From Bordetella parapertussis (GTDB taxonomy: Bacteria; Pseudomonadota; Gammaproteobacteria; Burkholderiales; SG8-41), in assembly GCA_945863085.1 (NCBI GenBank), contig CAMBCD010000008.1, forward strand, positions 1-21,796: DNA of 21,796 nucleotides, given 5' to 3'. The notes beneath the pieces are model-generated. The model saw only the letters and a program-made list of their open reading frames with translations, made no database searches and was not told the origin of the DNA. Shown piece after piece: positions 8,164-15,227 of this stretch (position 1 is its first letter; the number at the start of each line of letters is the position of its first letter). Both the position numbers and the translations under genes were made by a program.

Positions 8164-9168
8164 TTACGGTGTAACGGGTGTTGCCGGCGGCAGCGGCAGG
8201 CCACGTTCCGCAGCGATGCGCCGCAACTGATCCGGATAGTCGGAAATGATGCCATCGACGCCGAAATCGATCATGCGCACGATGTCGCGCGCCTCGTTCG
8301 CTGTCCACACCACCACTTTCAGTCCCGCCTGTTGCGCCTCGCGCACGGCCTCAAGCGTGACATCACCGAAATAAGGTGACCAGACCGAGCCGCCCGCGGC
8401 CTTGATCATTTGCGGTACCGAACCGGCGTAACGGCTGACATGGAATCCGGCGGTCCACGGCGAAGCCCTGTCATGGGCACGGATGTTGTCCAGCCAGGAT
8501 TGCTGTGCGCTCAGATACACCGTCGCGATCTGCGGCGCTTCCTGCTGCACCAGCTGCAGAGTGCGCCAGTCGAAAGACTGGATGGTGACGCGGGACTCCA
8601 GTTTTTCCGCGCGCACCAGCGCAATCAGCGCGCGCGCGAATTCCGCCGGCGGCAGTGTGTGTTGCGGCTGCTCCGGTGAAATCTTGGTTTCGATATTGAA
8701 GCGCACCGTGTTGTTGCCGGCGCGGCGTGCCAGTGCGAATACGTCAGCCAGTCGCGGCAGACGCGTGCCGTCCACTGCCTGCTGTGTGGAAAAACGCAGC
8801 GCGTAAGTGGTTCTTGGCCGGATGCGGCCGACGTCATATTGCTGCAGTTGCGCGAACGTCAGGCTGTGGATGGCAATGTCCTTACGCGCCAGCCACTGCC
8901 CATCGGGTCCGCGCGTAATGTCGGGGTTCAGCGTCGCGTCATGGCTGACCACAACCACGCCATCCCGCGTTACTGCGGTATCGAGTTCCAGCGTGGTGAC
9001 GCCGATGGACAGTGCCCGAGCAAAGGCCGGCAGCGTGTTTTCCGGCAGCAGGCCGCGTGCGCCGCGATGCCCCTGCAGGTCGATTGCCTGTGCGGCGCCG
9101 GCCATCACCAGCAAGGCCGCAGCAAGAAGGAATACGGAATGCGCTGAATGCACGGCGATCCGGTGCAT
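8164..9168 (-). CDS. Periplasmic glycerophosphodiester phosphodiesterase (GDPD family)
   Basis: Hydrolyses glycerophosphodiesters to glycerol-3-phosphate and an alcohol. It has 334 residues with a signal peptide ending AQA/ID (about residue 28). GDPD motifs are LQGHRGARGLLPENT (31-45, catalytic H34), LELDT (E61, D63), SHD (H76, the second catalytic histidine) and FNIETK. It ends with IDFGVDGIISDYPDQL, the usual GDPD C-terminal signature. It lies 12 bases downstream of the SH3-domain gene and converges with ccsA, with only 6 bases between the stops. Exported location suggests scavenging of phospholipid headgroups. It differs enough from E. coli GlpQ that I give no symbol. Confidence 0.93.
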   Translation of the reverse strand: MHRIAVHSAHSVFLLAAALLVMAGAAQAIDLQGHRGARGLLPENTLPAFARALSIGVTTLELDTAVTRDGVVVVSHDATLNPDITRGPDGQWLARKDIAIHSLTFAQLQQYDVGRIRPRTTYALRFSTQQAVDGTRLPRLADVFALARRAGNNTVRFNIETKISPEQPQHTLPPAEFARALIALVRAEKLESRVTIQSFDWRTLQLVQQEAPQIATVYLSAQQSWLDNIRAHDRASPWTAGFHVSRYAGSVPQMIKAAGGSVWSPYFGDVTLEAVREAQQAGLKVVVWTANEARDIVRMIDFGVDGIISDYPDQLRRIAAERGLPLPPATPVTP

Positions 9169-9180
9169 GGCGGAGGCACG

Positions 9181-9885
9181 CTATTCGCCGGCGGCGAGGA
9201 ACGAAGTCAGACGCCAGCCGGCTTCGCTTTTGCGGAAGCAGGCGAGGTGTTCGAGCGGGCTGCGGATGTGTTCTTCCGGAATAAAACCCTCACGGGACTG
9301 GGCGCTGATTTTCACCCACTTCTGTTTGACATCGGCATCGCTGTCGGCGACTTCCCAGTCGATGACCGGCACGATGGACTGGCCAAGGCTGGAGAGGATT
9401 TCCGCGCTGCCGGAGGGCGCAGCCCGCAGCGCGGTTTCGCGCGCGGTGATCGCACCATTGCCCTGCGGGTCGGTGTTTTTCGGCCAGCGCGGCAGCACAT
9501 AGGGGGCGCACAGGCTGCGCGGCATTTTTTCGTGGCTGTACCAGGCGGCGCCCAGGTGCAGCGCGCGCGGCAGTTCGCGCCACAGCGGGCTGTCTTCGGC
9601 ATCCGGTTCCCACTGACGAATGAATTCCTCGTGGCCGTTGGGCTGGCCGATGCCGTTGCGTACATTGCGGTCGACGAGGCCCAGCACGAATTTTTTGTCG
9701 CGCTGCTGCACGGCTTCCAGCAGGCGGTCGCGGAATCGCGTCCACGACTGGTCGCCGGCGGCTTCATCGCGCGGCGCAAATACGCCATCCGGTGGTTTGG
9801 CCGCCGGTTTTTGCTGCGCCAGCGCCGGCATGGCCAGCAGGCTTGCCAGCAGCAGTGCGCAGGCGATGCGGCGCGGCTTGTTCAT
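9181..9885 (-). CDS. Secreted protein with C-terminal SH3-like domain, function unknown
   Basis: A 234-residue protein with a signal peptide ending ALA/QQ (residue 23). A Pro/Ala/Lys-rich linker is followed by a helical domain (about 45-130) with RFRDRLLEAVQQRDKKFVL and a conserved-looking tryptophan-rich stretch. A bacterial SH3-like domain is at about 145-210 (ITARETALRAAPSGSAEIL, then KWVKISAQ and REGFIPEEHI), the form often seen in cell-wall-associated proteins. Its ATG overlaps the stop of the crotonase gene (ATGA), so they are translationally coupled. I cannot name a partner; binding to peptidoglycan or a periplasmic protein is an inference from the domain. Confidence 0.85.
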   Translation of the reverse strand: MNKPRRIACALLLASLLAMPALAQQKPAAKPPDGVFAPRDEAAGDQSWTRFRDRLLEAVQQRDKKFVLGLVDRNVRNGIGQPNGHEEFIRQWEPDAEDSPLWRELPRALHLGAAWYSHEKMPRSLCAPYVLPRWPKNTDPQGNGAITARETALRAAPSGSAEILSSLGQSIVPVIDWEVADSDADVKQKWVKISAQSREGFIPEEHIRSPLEHLACFRKSEAGWRLTSFLAAGE

Positions 9886-10691
9886 CAGCGGCCCTTGAAA
9901 TCGCCCTTGCGCTTGTCGAAAAACGCCTGCAACGCTTCCTGGTGATCTTCGGTTTTGTGGCAGATCGCCTGGAAGGCCGAGCAGGCGTCGAGGTGTTCAC
10001 TGAGGTGCTGGCGTTGCGCGAGTTTGAGCAGGCGTTTGGCATAACGAACGGCCTGCGGCGGTTTTGCGGCGATCTTGCCGGCCATTTTTTTCGCGGCGGC
10101 CATCAGTTCGCCGGGCTCGGTGACTTCGAGCAGGATGCCCAGCGCCTTGGCTTCATCGGCCTTCAGCACGCGGCCGGTCAGCGTCAGTTCCGCGGCACGC
10201 TGGTAACCGAGCAACTGGTTGAGGAACCAGGCGCCGCCATCGCCGGGGATGATGCCGAGGTTGACGAAGGTTTCGCCGAATTGCGCTTCAGTGGAGCCGA
10301 TGCGGATGTCGCACATGTTGGCGAGGTCAAAGCCGGCGCCGATCGCCGGGCCGTTGACCGCGGCGATCACCGGAATGTCGGTGTCCTGCATCGCCAGCGG
10401 AATACGCTGGATGCCGGTGCGATAGGCGCGCTGCAGTTCATGCGGTGGCGCCTTGGAGCGCTCACCCATGGTCTTGATGTTGCCGCCCGCCGAAAACGCG
10501 CTGCCGGCGCCGGTGATGATCAGCACCGAAGCGTCCATGCAGCTGTTGGCCCATTGCAGCGTGTTGACGATGTCCGATACCAGGTCGGTGCTGGTCAGCG
10601 CATTGCGCACGTCGTCGCGGTTGAAGATCAACGTGGCCACGCGGCCGTCGAGTTCCAGCGTGGCATCGGTCAGTTTGGGCAAGGCAGTCAT
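9885..10691 (-). CDS. Enoyl-CoA hydratase/isomerase (crotonase) family protein with altered catalytic residues
   Basis: Acyl-CoA enzyme of the crotonase fold, cytosolic. ATG at 10691 gives 268 residues, with GGAA upstream; a TTG 27 bases earlier would add nine non-family residues. The oxyanion-hole segments are present: SAFSAGGNIK (64-73) and NGPAIGAGFDLA (113-124). Against rat mitochondrial hydratase, the first catalytic Glu (E144) is replaced by Asp (D122) and the second (E164) by Phe (F142). An Asp appears in PGDGGAW (D151), near the place where PaaG-type isomerases keep an Asp. It may be an isomerase or act on an unusual substrate rather than hydrate enoyl-CoA. It lies downstream of the GntR gene, on the same strand. 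Confidence 0.93.
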   Translation of the reverse strand: MTALPKLTDATLELDGRVATLIFNRDDVRNALTSTDLVSDIVNTLQWANSCMDASVLIITGAGSAFSAGGNIKTMGERSKAPPHELQRAYRTGIQRIPLAMQDTDIPVIAAVNGPAIGAGFDLANMCDIRIGSTEAQFGETFVNLGIIPGDGGAWFLNQLLGYQRAAELTLTGRVLKADEAKALGILLEVTEPGELMAAAKKMAGKIAAKPPQAVRYAKRLLKLAQRQHLSEHLDACSAFQAICHKTEDHQEALQAFFDKRKGDFKGR

Positions 10692-10747
10692 CGTGGATTT
10701 CCGGTGGTGATATTGCAAAAGGAACGAAAAACGGGGATTTAAAGCAG

Positions 10748-10777
10748 GCCGCTATCTTAAGCGGCGTCCCGGGGACG
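10748..10777. other. Two adjacent small hairpins between the gntR-type and crotonase genes
   Basis: The 123-base gap 10692-10814 contains GCCGCT/AGCGGC (10748-10753 with 10760-10765) and CGTCC/GGACG (10765-10769 with 10773-10777). Neither is followed by a T run on the minus strand. They may be an attenuating or processing element, or nothing. No convincing promoter for the crotonase gene was seen here. Confidence 0.3.
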
Positions 10778-10814
10778 GCACAACCTCGAACCCGGAGGCG
10801 CTCAGTTGTGTAAC

Positions 10815-11528
10815 TCAGCTGCCTGATTGCGCGCGCAGGTGTTCGACCGCGGCATTGCGTGAATCGATCACGCGCTGGCGCGCGATGCGTTCGGCGGCGT
10901 CGCCGTCGCCATCGCGGATGGCGCGCAGCAGGCTTTGCCAGTTCTGCACCGATTGCCGGCGGCGTTGCGGTGTCGACAGGCCGAGGCGGGTGTAACGCAC
11001 GGTCTGCACCGCGAGCGAACCGAGGATGGCCTGCAAGCGGTGGTTGCCCGCGGCCTGGGTCAGCAACCGGTTCAGCCGCAATACGATCTCGATGTATTCG
11101 TCGCCGGGCCCGGGAACCGCGGCAGTCTGCGCCAGCCGTGCGATGTCCTGTTCCAGCAGCGGCACCAGCTGATCGCGTTGTTTACCCTCGGCGATCAACC
11201 GGTCGCGCAATCCGTTGAGCATGGCGCGAATGTCGAAAATCTCGTTTACTTCCTCGATGGTCGGATTGGTGACCTGCGCGCCGCGCCGCGGCAGGATCAT
11301 CACCAGGCCTTCTTTTTCCAGCAGTCGCAGGGCTTCACGCACGGGACCGCGGCTGACTTCGAATTCTTCGGCGATCGCCTGTTCCATGATGCGCTGGCCC
11401 GGGGTGTAGGCGCCGGACACGATGCGTTCCGACAGTTGCGTTGCAATCTGTTCGGGCAGCGATTGGGTCAGCGGCGCGCCGCTGCGCAGCTGGATCAGCA
11501 CGTCAGGTAAGGCGTTGGCGACTGGCAT
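10815..11528 (-). CDS. GntR-family transcriptional regulator, FCD (FadR/VanR-like) subfamily
   Basis: A 237-residue DNA-binding regulator, likely dimeric. The winged helix-turn-helix is at about 22-88, with the family signature EFEVSRGPVREALRLLEKEGLV. An all-helical FCD effector domain covers about 93-225, with AAGNHRLQAILG in the expected place. The histidines that bind metal in many FCD domains are not at the usual positions (LRLNRLL where D..FH..L is common; SRNAAVEHL near the end), so the ligand is probably bound without metal or differently. It is divergent from the biotin-carrier/carboxyltransferase operon, and the shared region holds a symmetric GTnnAC-type operator, so it most likely represses both itself and that operon in response to an acyl-CoA or organic acid. 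Confidence 0.95.
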   Translation of the reverse strand: MPVANALPDVLIQLRSGAPLTQSLPEQIATQLSERIVSGAYTPGQRIMEQAIAEEFEVSRGPVREALRLLEKEGLVMILPRRGAQVTNPTIEEVNEIFDIRAMLNGLRDRLIAEGKQRDQLVPLLEQDIARLAQTAAVPGPGDEYIEIVLRLNRLLTQAAGNHRLQAILGSLAVQTVRYTRLGLSTPQRRRQSVQNWQSLLRAIRDGDGDAAERIARQRVIDSRNAAVEHLRAQSGS

Positions 11529-11560
11529 GGGTGCTCTGCAGGTTGGTGATGACGAGTGCC

Positions 11561-11589
11561 ACGATACGGATGCTTTGTATTATTGTCAA
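11561..11589 (-). promoter_or_regulatory. Predicted promoter of the GntR-family gene
   Basis: On the minus strand TTGACA (11589-11584) is separated by 17 bases from TATCGT (11566-11561). The -35 lies inside the left arm of the operator inverted repeat, so regulator binding would block it. Confidence 0.6.
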
Positions 11590-11609
11590 CAATCTTCTTG
11601 ACAACAATA
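11578..11609. promoter_or_regulatory. Inverted-repeat operator, probably for the divergent GntR regulator
   Basis: TATTATTGTCAA (11578-11589) and TTGACAACAATA (11598-11609) are inverted arms matching at 11 of 12 positions with an 8-base spacer. Within it ATTGTCAACAAT (11582-11593) fits the known GntR/FCD operator form nTnGTnnACnAn. TTGACAACAA (11598-11607) is a near copy (9 of 10) of TTGTCAACAA (11583-11592), 15 bases away. Both divergent -35 boxes lie inside the arms. Confidence 0.72.
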
Positions 11610-11626
11610 TGGCCCAAGAATAGCAT
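11598..11626 (+). promoter_or_regulatory. Predicted promoter of the biotin-carrier/acyl-CoA carboxylase operon
   Basis: A perfect TTGACA (11598-11603) is followed after 17 bases by TAGCAT (11621-11626). The -35 is in the right arm of the operator, mirroring the minus-strand promoter. The start would fall near 11633, about 33 bases before the first gene. Confidence 0.6.
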
Positions 11627-11665
11627 CCTGCACACCTTTCCGATCCCACCCTCAGGAGCTCCGTC

Positions 11666-11887
11666 ATGGCCCGCATCGAAGTCAAATCTGAAATTACCGG
11701 CACCGTCTGGCAGCTCAAAGCCAAGCCCGGCGACAAGGTCGAAAGCGGCGACACGCTGATCGTCATCGAGTCGATGAAAATGGAAATTCCGGTGATCACC
11801 GAAGACGGCGGCACGATCAAGGAAATCCTGGTCAAGGAAAAAGACCCGGTGGCCGAAGGCCAGGTGGTTGCCATCATCGAGGAGTGA
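11666..11887 (+). CDS. Free-standing biotin carboxyl carrier protein (biotinyl domain)
   Basis: A 73-residue single-domain biotinyl protein. The biotin-acceptor lysine is K38 in ESMKMEIP. AGGAG (11654-11658) lies 7 bases before the ATG. It has only the lipoyl/biotinyl beta-barrel: no Pro/Ala-rich linker and no thumb segment as in E. coli AccB, similar in layout to small free-standing carriers such as the Bacillus YngHB type. It is the first gene of the operon and would shuttle carboxybiotin between the biotin carboxylase (15228-16577) and the carboxyltransferases. The nearly minimal size is normal for this class. Confidence 0.93.
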   Translation: MARIEVKSEITGTVWQLKAKPGDKVESGDTLIVIESMKMEIPVITEDGGTIKEILVKEKDPVAEGQVVAIIEE

Positions 11888-11896
11888 TCCGGAGAA

Positions 11897-11937
11897 GTAA
11901 GCATCCGCTTACGACTCGATAGTGAGCCCACGCTCAC
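11897..11937. promoter_or_regulatory. Tandem pair of near-identical palindromes upstream of the first carboxyltransferase gene
   Basis: GTAAGC-ATCC-GCTTAC (11897-11912) and GTGAGC-CCAC-GCTCAC (11922-11937) share the form GTRAGC-N4-GCTYAC. The single arm difference is compensated on the other arm, and the centres are 25 bases apart. They sit directly before a TATAAT box, so they may be a double operator; they could alternatively act as RNA hairpins between the carrier and carboxyltransferase genes. Confidence 0.55.
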
Positions 11938-11939
11938 AA

Positions 11940-11945
11940 TATAAT
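11940..11945 (+). promoter_or_regulatory. Possible internal -10 box before the carboxyltransferase gene
   Basis: A perfect TATAAT lies 36 bases before the ATG at 11982, within an AT-rich tract, immediately after the second palindrome. No -35 match is seen at 16-18 bases, where the palindrome lies, which would fit regulator-controlled transcription. Confidence 0.4.
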
Positions 11946-11981
11946 TTCTTGTTTTAATTAAGTTTTTAAAATACAGAGCCT

Positions 11982-13550
11982 ATGAGCTGGCAGCCTGAAA
12001 TCGACGAACTGCAACGCCGGCGCACACTGGCGGAGGCCTGCGGCGGGCCGGAGGCGGTGGCCAAGCACCACGCCCAAGGCAAGTTCACGGTGCGCGAACG
12101 CATCACGGCCCTGACGGACTCCGGGTCTTTTCGCGAAGTCGGCAAACTCGCCGGCAAGGCCACGTATGACGCATCCGGAAAATTGACCGGCTTCGAACCC
12201 GCGCCGTACGTGATGGGCATTGCCCGCATCGGCGGCCGGCCGGTGGCGATCGGCGGCGAGGATTACACCATCCGCGCCGGCACCGGATTCGGCAGCGACC
12301 GGCGCAAGGGCGGGCAGGGCGGTTTCATTGAAGATCTCGCCTACGAGTACCGCATTCCGCTGGTCAACCTGATCGACGGCACCGGCGGCACGGTCAACAC
12401 CGCCAAGCGCAAGGGTTACACCGTGGTGCCGGGTTATGGCCAGGACGGGGTCGAACGGTCGGTGGAACTGCTCGGCATCGTGCCGGTGGTCAGCGCGGTC
12501 ATGGGCACCACCGCCGGCGGCCCGTCGATGCGCGCGATCCTGTCGCACTGGTCGATCATGGTCAAAGGCAGCGGGCAGATTTTTGCTGCAGGTCCGCCGG
12601 TGGTCGAACGCGCCTTCGGTGAAAAGCTGCACAAGGACGAACTGGGCGGTACCGCGGTCGCGGTCGATACCGCCGGCACCATCGACAACGTCGCGGAAAA
12701 CGAGCAGGACTGTTTTGAGCAGATCCGCCGTTTCCTGTCGTACATGCCGCAGAACGTATGGGAGCTGCCGCCGATGGTGAACAGCGGCGATCCGGCGGAC
12801 CGTTGCGAAGACGCGCTGGCGAGCATCGTGCCGCGCTCCAATCGCCAGGCCTACAACATGAAAAAACTGGTTGGCATGATCGTCGACCGCGATTCGCTGT
12901 TTGAAATCCAGCCGACCTTCGGCCGCGCCATCATTACCGCGCTGGCACGCATGAACGGCAAGGTCATCGGCATCATCGCCAGCAATCCGATGGTTGGCGG
13001 CATCATGGATTACAAGGCGGCGCGCAAGCAGGGCCATTTCACCGAACTCTGCGACATGTTCAATATCCCGATCATCCTGTTCGCCGACATCCCCGGCCTG
13101 ATGGTCGGCCGCGAATCCGAAGCCGACGCGATCCTGCGCGAAGGCGTGCGCGCACGTTACATCGCGCTGCAATCGCGGGTGCCGATGTTCTCGGTGATCG
13201 TGCGCAAATGTTATGGCGTCGCCGGTGGCGGCTTCATCGACCGCGGCGGACTCAATTTCAAGATTGCCTGGCCTTCGGCCGAATGGGGCTCGCTGCCGGT
13301 TGAGGGCGGCGTCAAGGCGGCCTATCGCAAGGAAATCGAAAGCGCGCCCGATCCCGCAGCGCGCGAGCGCGAGATCGAAGCGGAGTTGAAGCAACTCGCA
13401 TCACCCTTCCGCACCGCCGAAGCGTTTGCCGTGGAAGACGTCATCGATCCGCGCGAGACGCGGCCTTATTTGTGCCAGTTCATCGACTCCTTGCAGGGTC
13501 GGCTTGCCAGCCAGCTCGGTCCCAAGCTGCGCGCTGGTGTGCGGCCTTAG
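11982..13550 (+). CDS. Acyl-CoA carboxylase carboxyltransferase subunit (first of two)
   Basis: Biotin-dependent carboxyltransferase of the crotonase-like superfamily, 522 residues, the normal length for PccB/MccB/GcdA-like subunits. The N-terminal half has DGTGGTV (132-138) and GTTAGGPSM (175-183), one oxyanion-hole region. The C-terminal half has ADIPGLMVG and YGVAGGGFIDRGG, where related subunits have DTPGF and the second oxyanion hole. It ends with VEDVIDPRETRPYL, the usual family ending. The ribosome site is weak. It would move CO2 between carboxybiotin and an acyl-CoA (or the reverse). The substrate (acetyl-, propionyl-, methylcrotonyl-, glutaconyl- or another acyl-CoA) cannot be set from the sequence. 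It is distinct in sequence from its neighbour, not a recent duplicate. Confidence 0.93.
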   Translation: MSWQPEIDELQRRRTLAEACGGPEAVAKHHAQGKFTVRERITALTDSGSFREVGKLAGKATYDASGKLTGFEPAPYVMGIARIGGRPVAIGGEDYTIRAGTGFGSDRRKGGQGGFIEDLAYEYRIPLVNLIDGTGGTVNTAKRKGYTVVPGYGQDGVERSVELLGIVPVVSAVMGTTAGGPSMRAILSHWSIMVKGSGQIFAAGPPVVERAFGEKLHKDELGGTAVAVDTAGTIDNVAENEQDCFEQIRRFLSYMPQNVWELPPMVNSGDPADRCEDALASIVPRSNRQAYNMKKLVGMIVDRDSLFEIQPTFGRAIITALARMNGKVIGIIASNPMVGGIMDYKAARKQGHFTELCDMFNIPIILFADIPGLMVGRESEADAILREGVRARYIALQSRVPMFSVIVRKCYGVAGGGFIDRGGLNFKIAWPSAEWGSLPVEGGVKAAYRKEIESAPDPAAREREIEAELKQLASPFRTAEAFAVEDVIDPRETRPYLCQFIDSLQGRLASQLGPKLRAGVRP

Positions 13551-13592
13551 AGGTGTTACTTAATAACTATTTGATTTTATTGGATATTTAAC

Positions 13593-15128
13593 ATGGCATT
13601 CGAAACATTGCTGCAGGAATATGAAGCCCGCCGCGCCAAGGCGCTCGCCGGTGGTGGCGAAGAAAAGTACGCAAAGCGTACTGCGAAGGGCATCTGGAAC
13701 GCGCGTCAGCGCATTGATTATTTAATGGACCAGGGTTCATTCATCGAGTCCGGCCTGTTCGGTTCTTCCGGGGTGTATCCCGAGCAGGAAGATGAAACCC
13801 AGACCGACGGCAAACTCGCCGGCTTCGGCCGCATCAATGACCGCGACGTGTGCCTGGTGGTCAACGATTTCACGGTGAAGGGCGCGTCGACTTCGGCCAC
13901 CAACGGCAAAAAAATCGCGCACATGAAACGCGCGGCCACCGAACGCGGCATGCCGCTGGTGCTGATCGGTGAATCCACCGGCGCGCGACTGCCCGATGCG
14001 ATGGGTTCGCGCGGCATGGGTCTGCTGCTCGGCAACGACAACACCCAGTTCCGCCGCATGCGCGAAGTGCCGATGGCCGCGGCCGCATTTGGCCCGTCCT
14101 TCGGTTCCTCGACCTGGCTGATGTGCCAGTCGGATTTCGCGGTGATGCACAAAAGCGCGATCATGGCGGTGTCCAGCCCGGGCCTGGTATCGATGGCGCT
14201 CGGCGAAAAAGTCGCCGCAGAAGATCTTGGTGGCTGGCGTTTGCATGCCGAAACCACCGGCCTGATTGACCAGTTTGCCGACACCGAAGAAGAGGTGTTC
14301 GACCTGATCAAGAAATTCCTCGCCTACATGCCCAGCCACCACAAGGAGGCGCCGCCCGATGCGCCGGTGCCCGCAGGTTCCGGCGCCGACATGGCCAAGG
14401 TGTTCGACATCCTGCCCGAGAGCCGCACGCAGGTGTACGACATGAAGCGCGTGATCAAATGCATCGTCGACAAGGACTCCCTGCTGGAACTGAAGCCGCG
14501 TTTCGGCAAAAGCGCGGTGACGGGACTTGCGCGCCTCGGCGGCAAAAGCGTCGGCATCATTGCCAACAACCCCTTGCATCGCGGCGGCGCGCTGGATGCC
14601 GATGCCTGCCGCAAGATTGTCGATTTCATCGTGCTCTGTGACTCGTTCAATATTCCCTTCGTGATGCTGGTCGATACCCCCGGTTTCCAGATCGGCACCG
14701 AAGCCGAACGCGCCGGCGCGCCGGGCAAGATCATGAATTTCATGAACGCGATGACGCTGGTCACCGTGCCGCATATGACGGTGATCGTGCGCAAGAGTTA
14801 TGGCCGTGCCTATGTCTGCATGGGCGGCGGCCGCCACTCCGACGAAGTCGCGGCATGGCCGACGGCCGAGATCAGTTTCATGAGCCCGGATTTCGCCACC
14901 AAGATCGTGCACGGCGTCGGCGTCGGTGAACCCGGCTTTGAAGAAGCGCTGGCCGATATCCGCAAGGGCGCCGACGTGTGGGGGCTGGCGGCGGTGTATG
15001 CCGCGCAGTCGGTGATCAAGCCGCAGGACACCCGCGATTACCTGATTCGCATGCTCGATGTTTACAAACTGCGCATGACCAAGGGCGTGGGGCAGCATTT
15101 GATGCGGTCCTGGCCTACAAGCTATTAG
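13593..15128 (+). CDS. Acyl-CoA carboxylase carboxyltransferase subunit (second of two)
   Basis: A second, divergent carboxyltransferase of 511 residues. The N-terminal half has IGESTGARLPDAMGSRGMG (125-143) and FGPSFGSSTW; the C-terminal half has VDTPGFQIG..AERAGAPGKI and RKSYGRAYVCMGGG followed by AAWPTAEISFM, then IKPQDTRDYL. Both CoA-binding halves are intact, so it is probably active or a partner in a mixed hexamer with the preceding subunit. The 42-base AT-rich gap before it (13551-13592) has no clear ribosome site. The last residues SWPTSY are followed by a heptamer-repeat element rather than directly by the next gene. Confidence 0.93.
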   Translation: MAFETLLQEYEARRAKALAGGGEEKYAKRTAKGIWNARQRIDYLMDQGSFIESGLFGSSGVYPEQEDETQTDGKLAGFGRINDRDVCLVVNDFTVKGASTSATNGKKIAHMKRAATERGMPLVLIGESTGARLPDAMGSRGMGLLLGNDNTQFRRMREVPMAAAAFGPSFGSSTWLMCQSDFAVMHKSAIMAVSSPGLVSMALGEKVAAEDLGGWRLHAETTGLIDQFADTEEEVFDLIKKFLAYMPSHHKEAPPDAPVPAGSGADMAKVFDILPESRTQVYDMKRVIKCIVDKDSLLELKPRFGKSAVTGLARLGGKSVGIIANNPLHRGGALDADACRKIVDFIVLCDSFNIPFVMLVDTPGFQIGTEAERAGAPGKIMNFMNAMTLVTVPHMTVIVRKSYGRAYVCMGGGRHSDEVAAWPTAEISFMSPDFATKIVHGVGVGEPGFEEALADIRKGADVWGLAAVYAAQSVIKPQDTRDYLIRMLDVYKLRMTKGVGQHLMRSWPTSY

Positions 15129-15139
15129 AAGCGGAGATT

Positions 15140-15204
15140 GGTGACAGGTAACTGGTGACTGGAAAACCAATCGCCAGTTACCAATTACCAGTCACCAGTT
15201 ATCC
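15140..15204. repeat. Heptamer-based palindromic repeat element inside the carboxylase operon
   Basis: Nine consecutive 7-base units keep perfect phase from 15140 to 15202: GGTGACA, GGTAACT, GGTGACT, GGAAAAC, CAATCGC, CAGTTAC, CAATTAC, CAGTCAC, CAGTTAT. The left three and right four are reverse-complement versions of one unit (GGTRACT / CAGTYAC). TAACTGGTGACTGG (15149-15162) pairs perfectly over 14 bp with CCAGTCACCAGTTA (15188-15201). It fills most of the 99-base gap before the biotin carboxylase gene and could form a long hairpin in the mRNA. Such short intergenic palindromic elements are usually scattered in multiple copies. Confidence 0.8.
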
Positions 15205-15227
15205 CTCAACAAAATCAGATATTCAAA

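Noticed and set aside
9148..9945. A + strand 265-codon frame over the SH3-domain gene
   Set aside because: The minus frame has a signal peptide, an SH3-like domain and an ATGA overlap with its upstream gene; the + frame has none of these.
11958..13394. A 478-codon open frame antisense to the first carboxyltransferase
   Set aside because: Histidine/arginine-rich low-sense translation typical of the complement of a GC-rich gene; the + strand frame has full family motifs.
13737..15170. A 477-codon open frame antisense to the second carboxyltransferase
   Set aside because: Same reason: a shadow of a clear gene, with composition unlike a real protein.
15140..15204. CRISPR array
   Set aside because: Units are 7 bases, contiguous and change orientation; there are no spacers and no cas genes.
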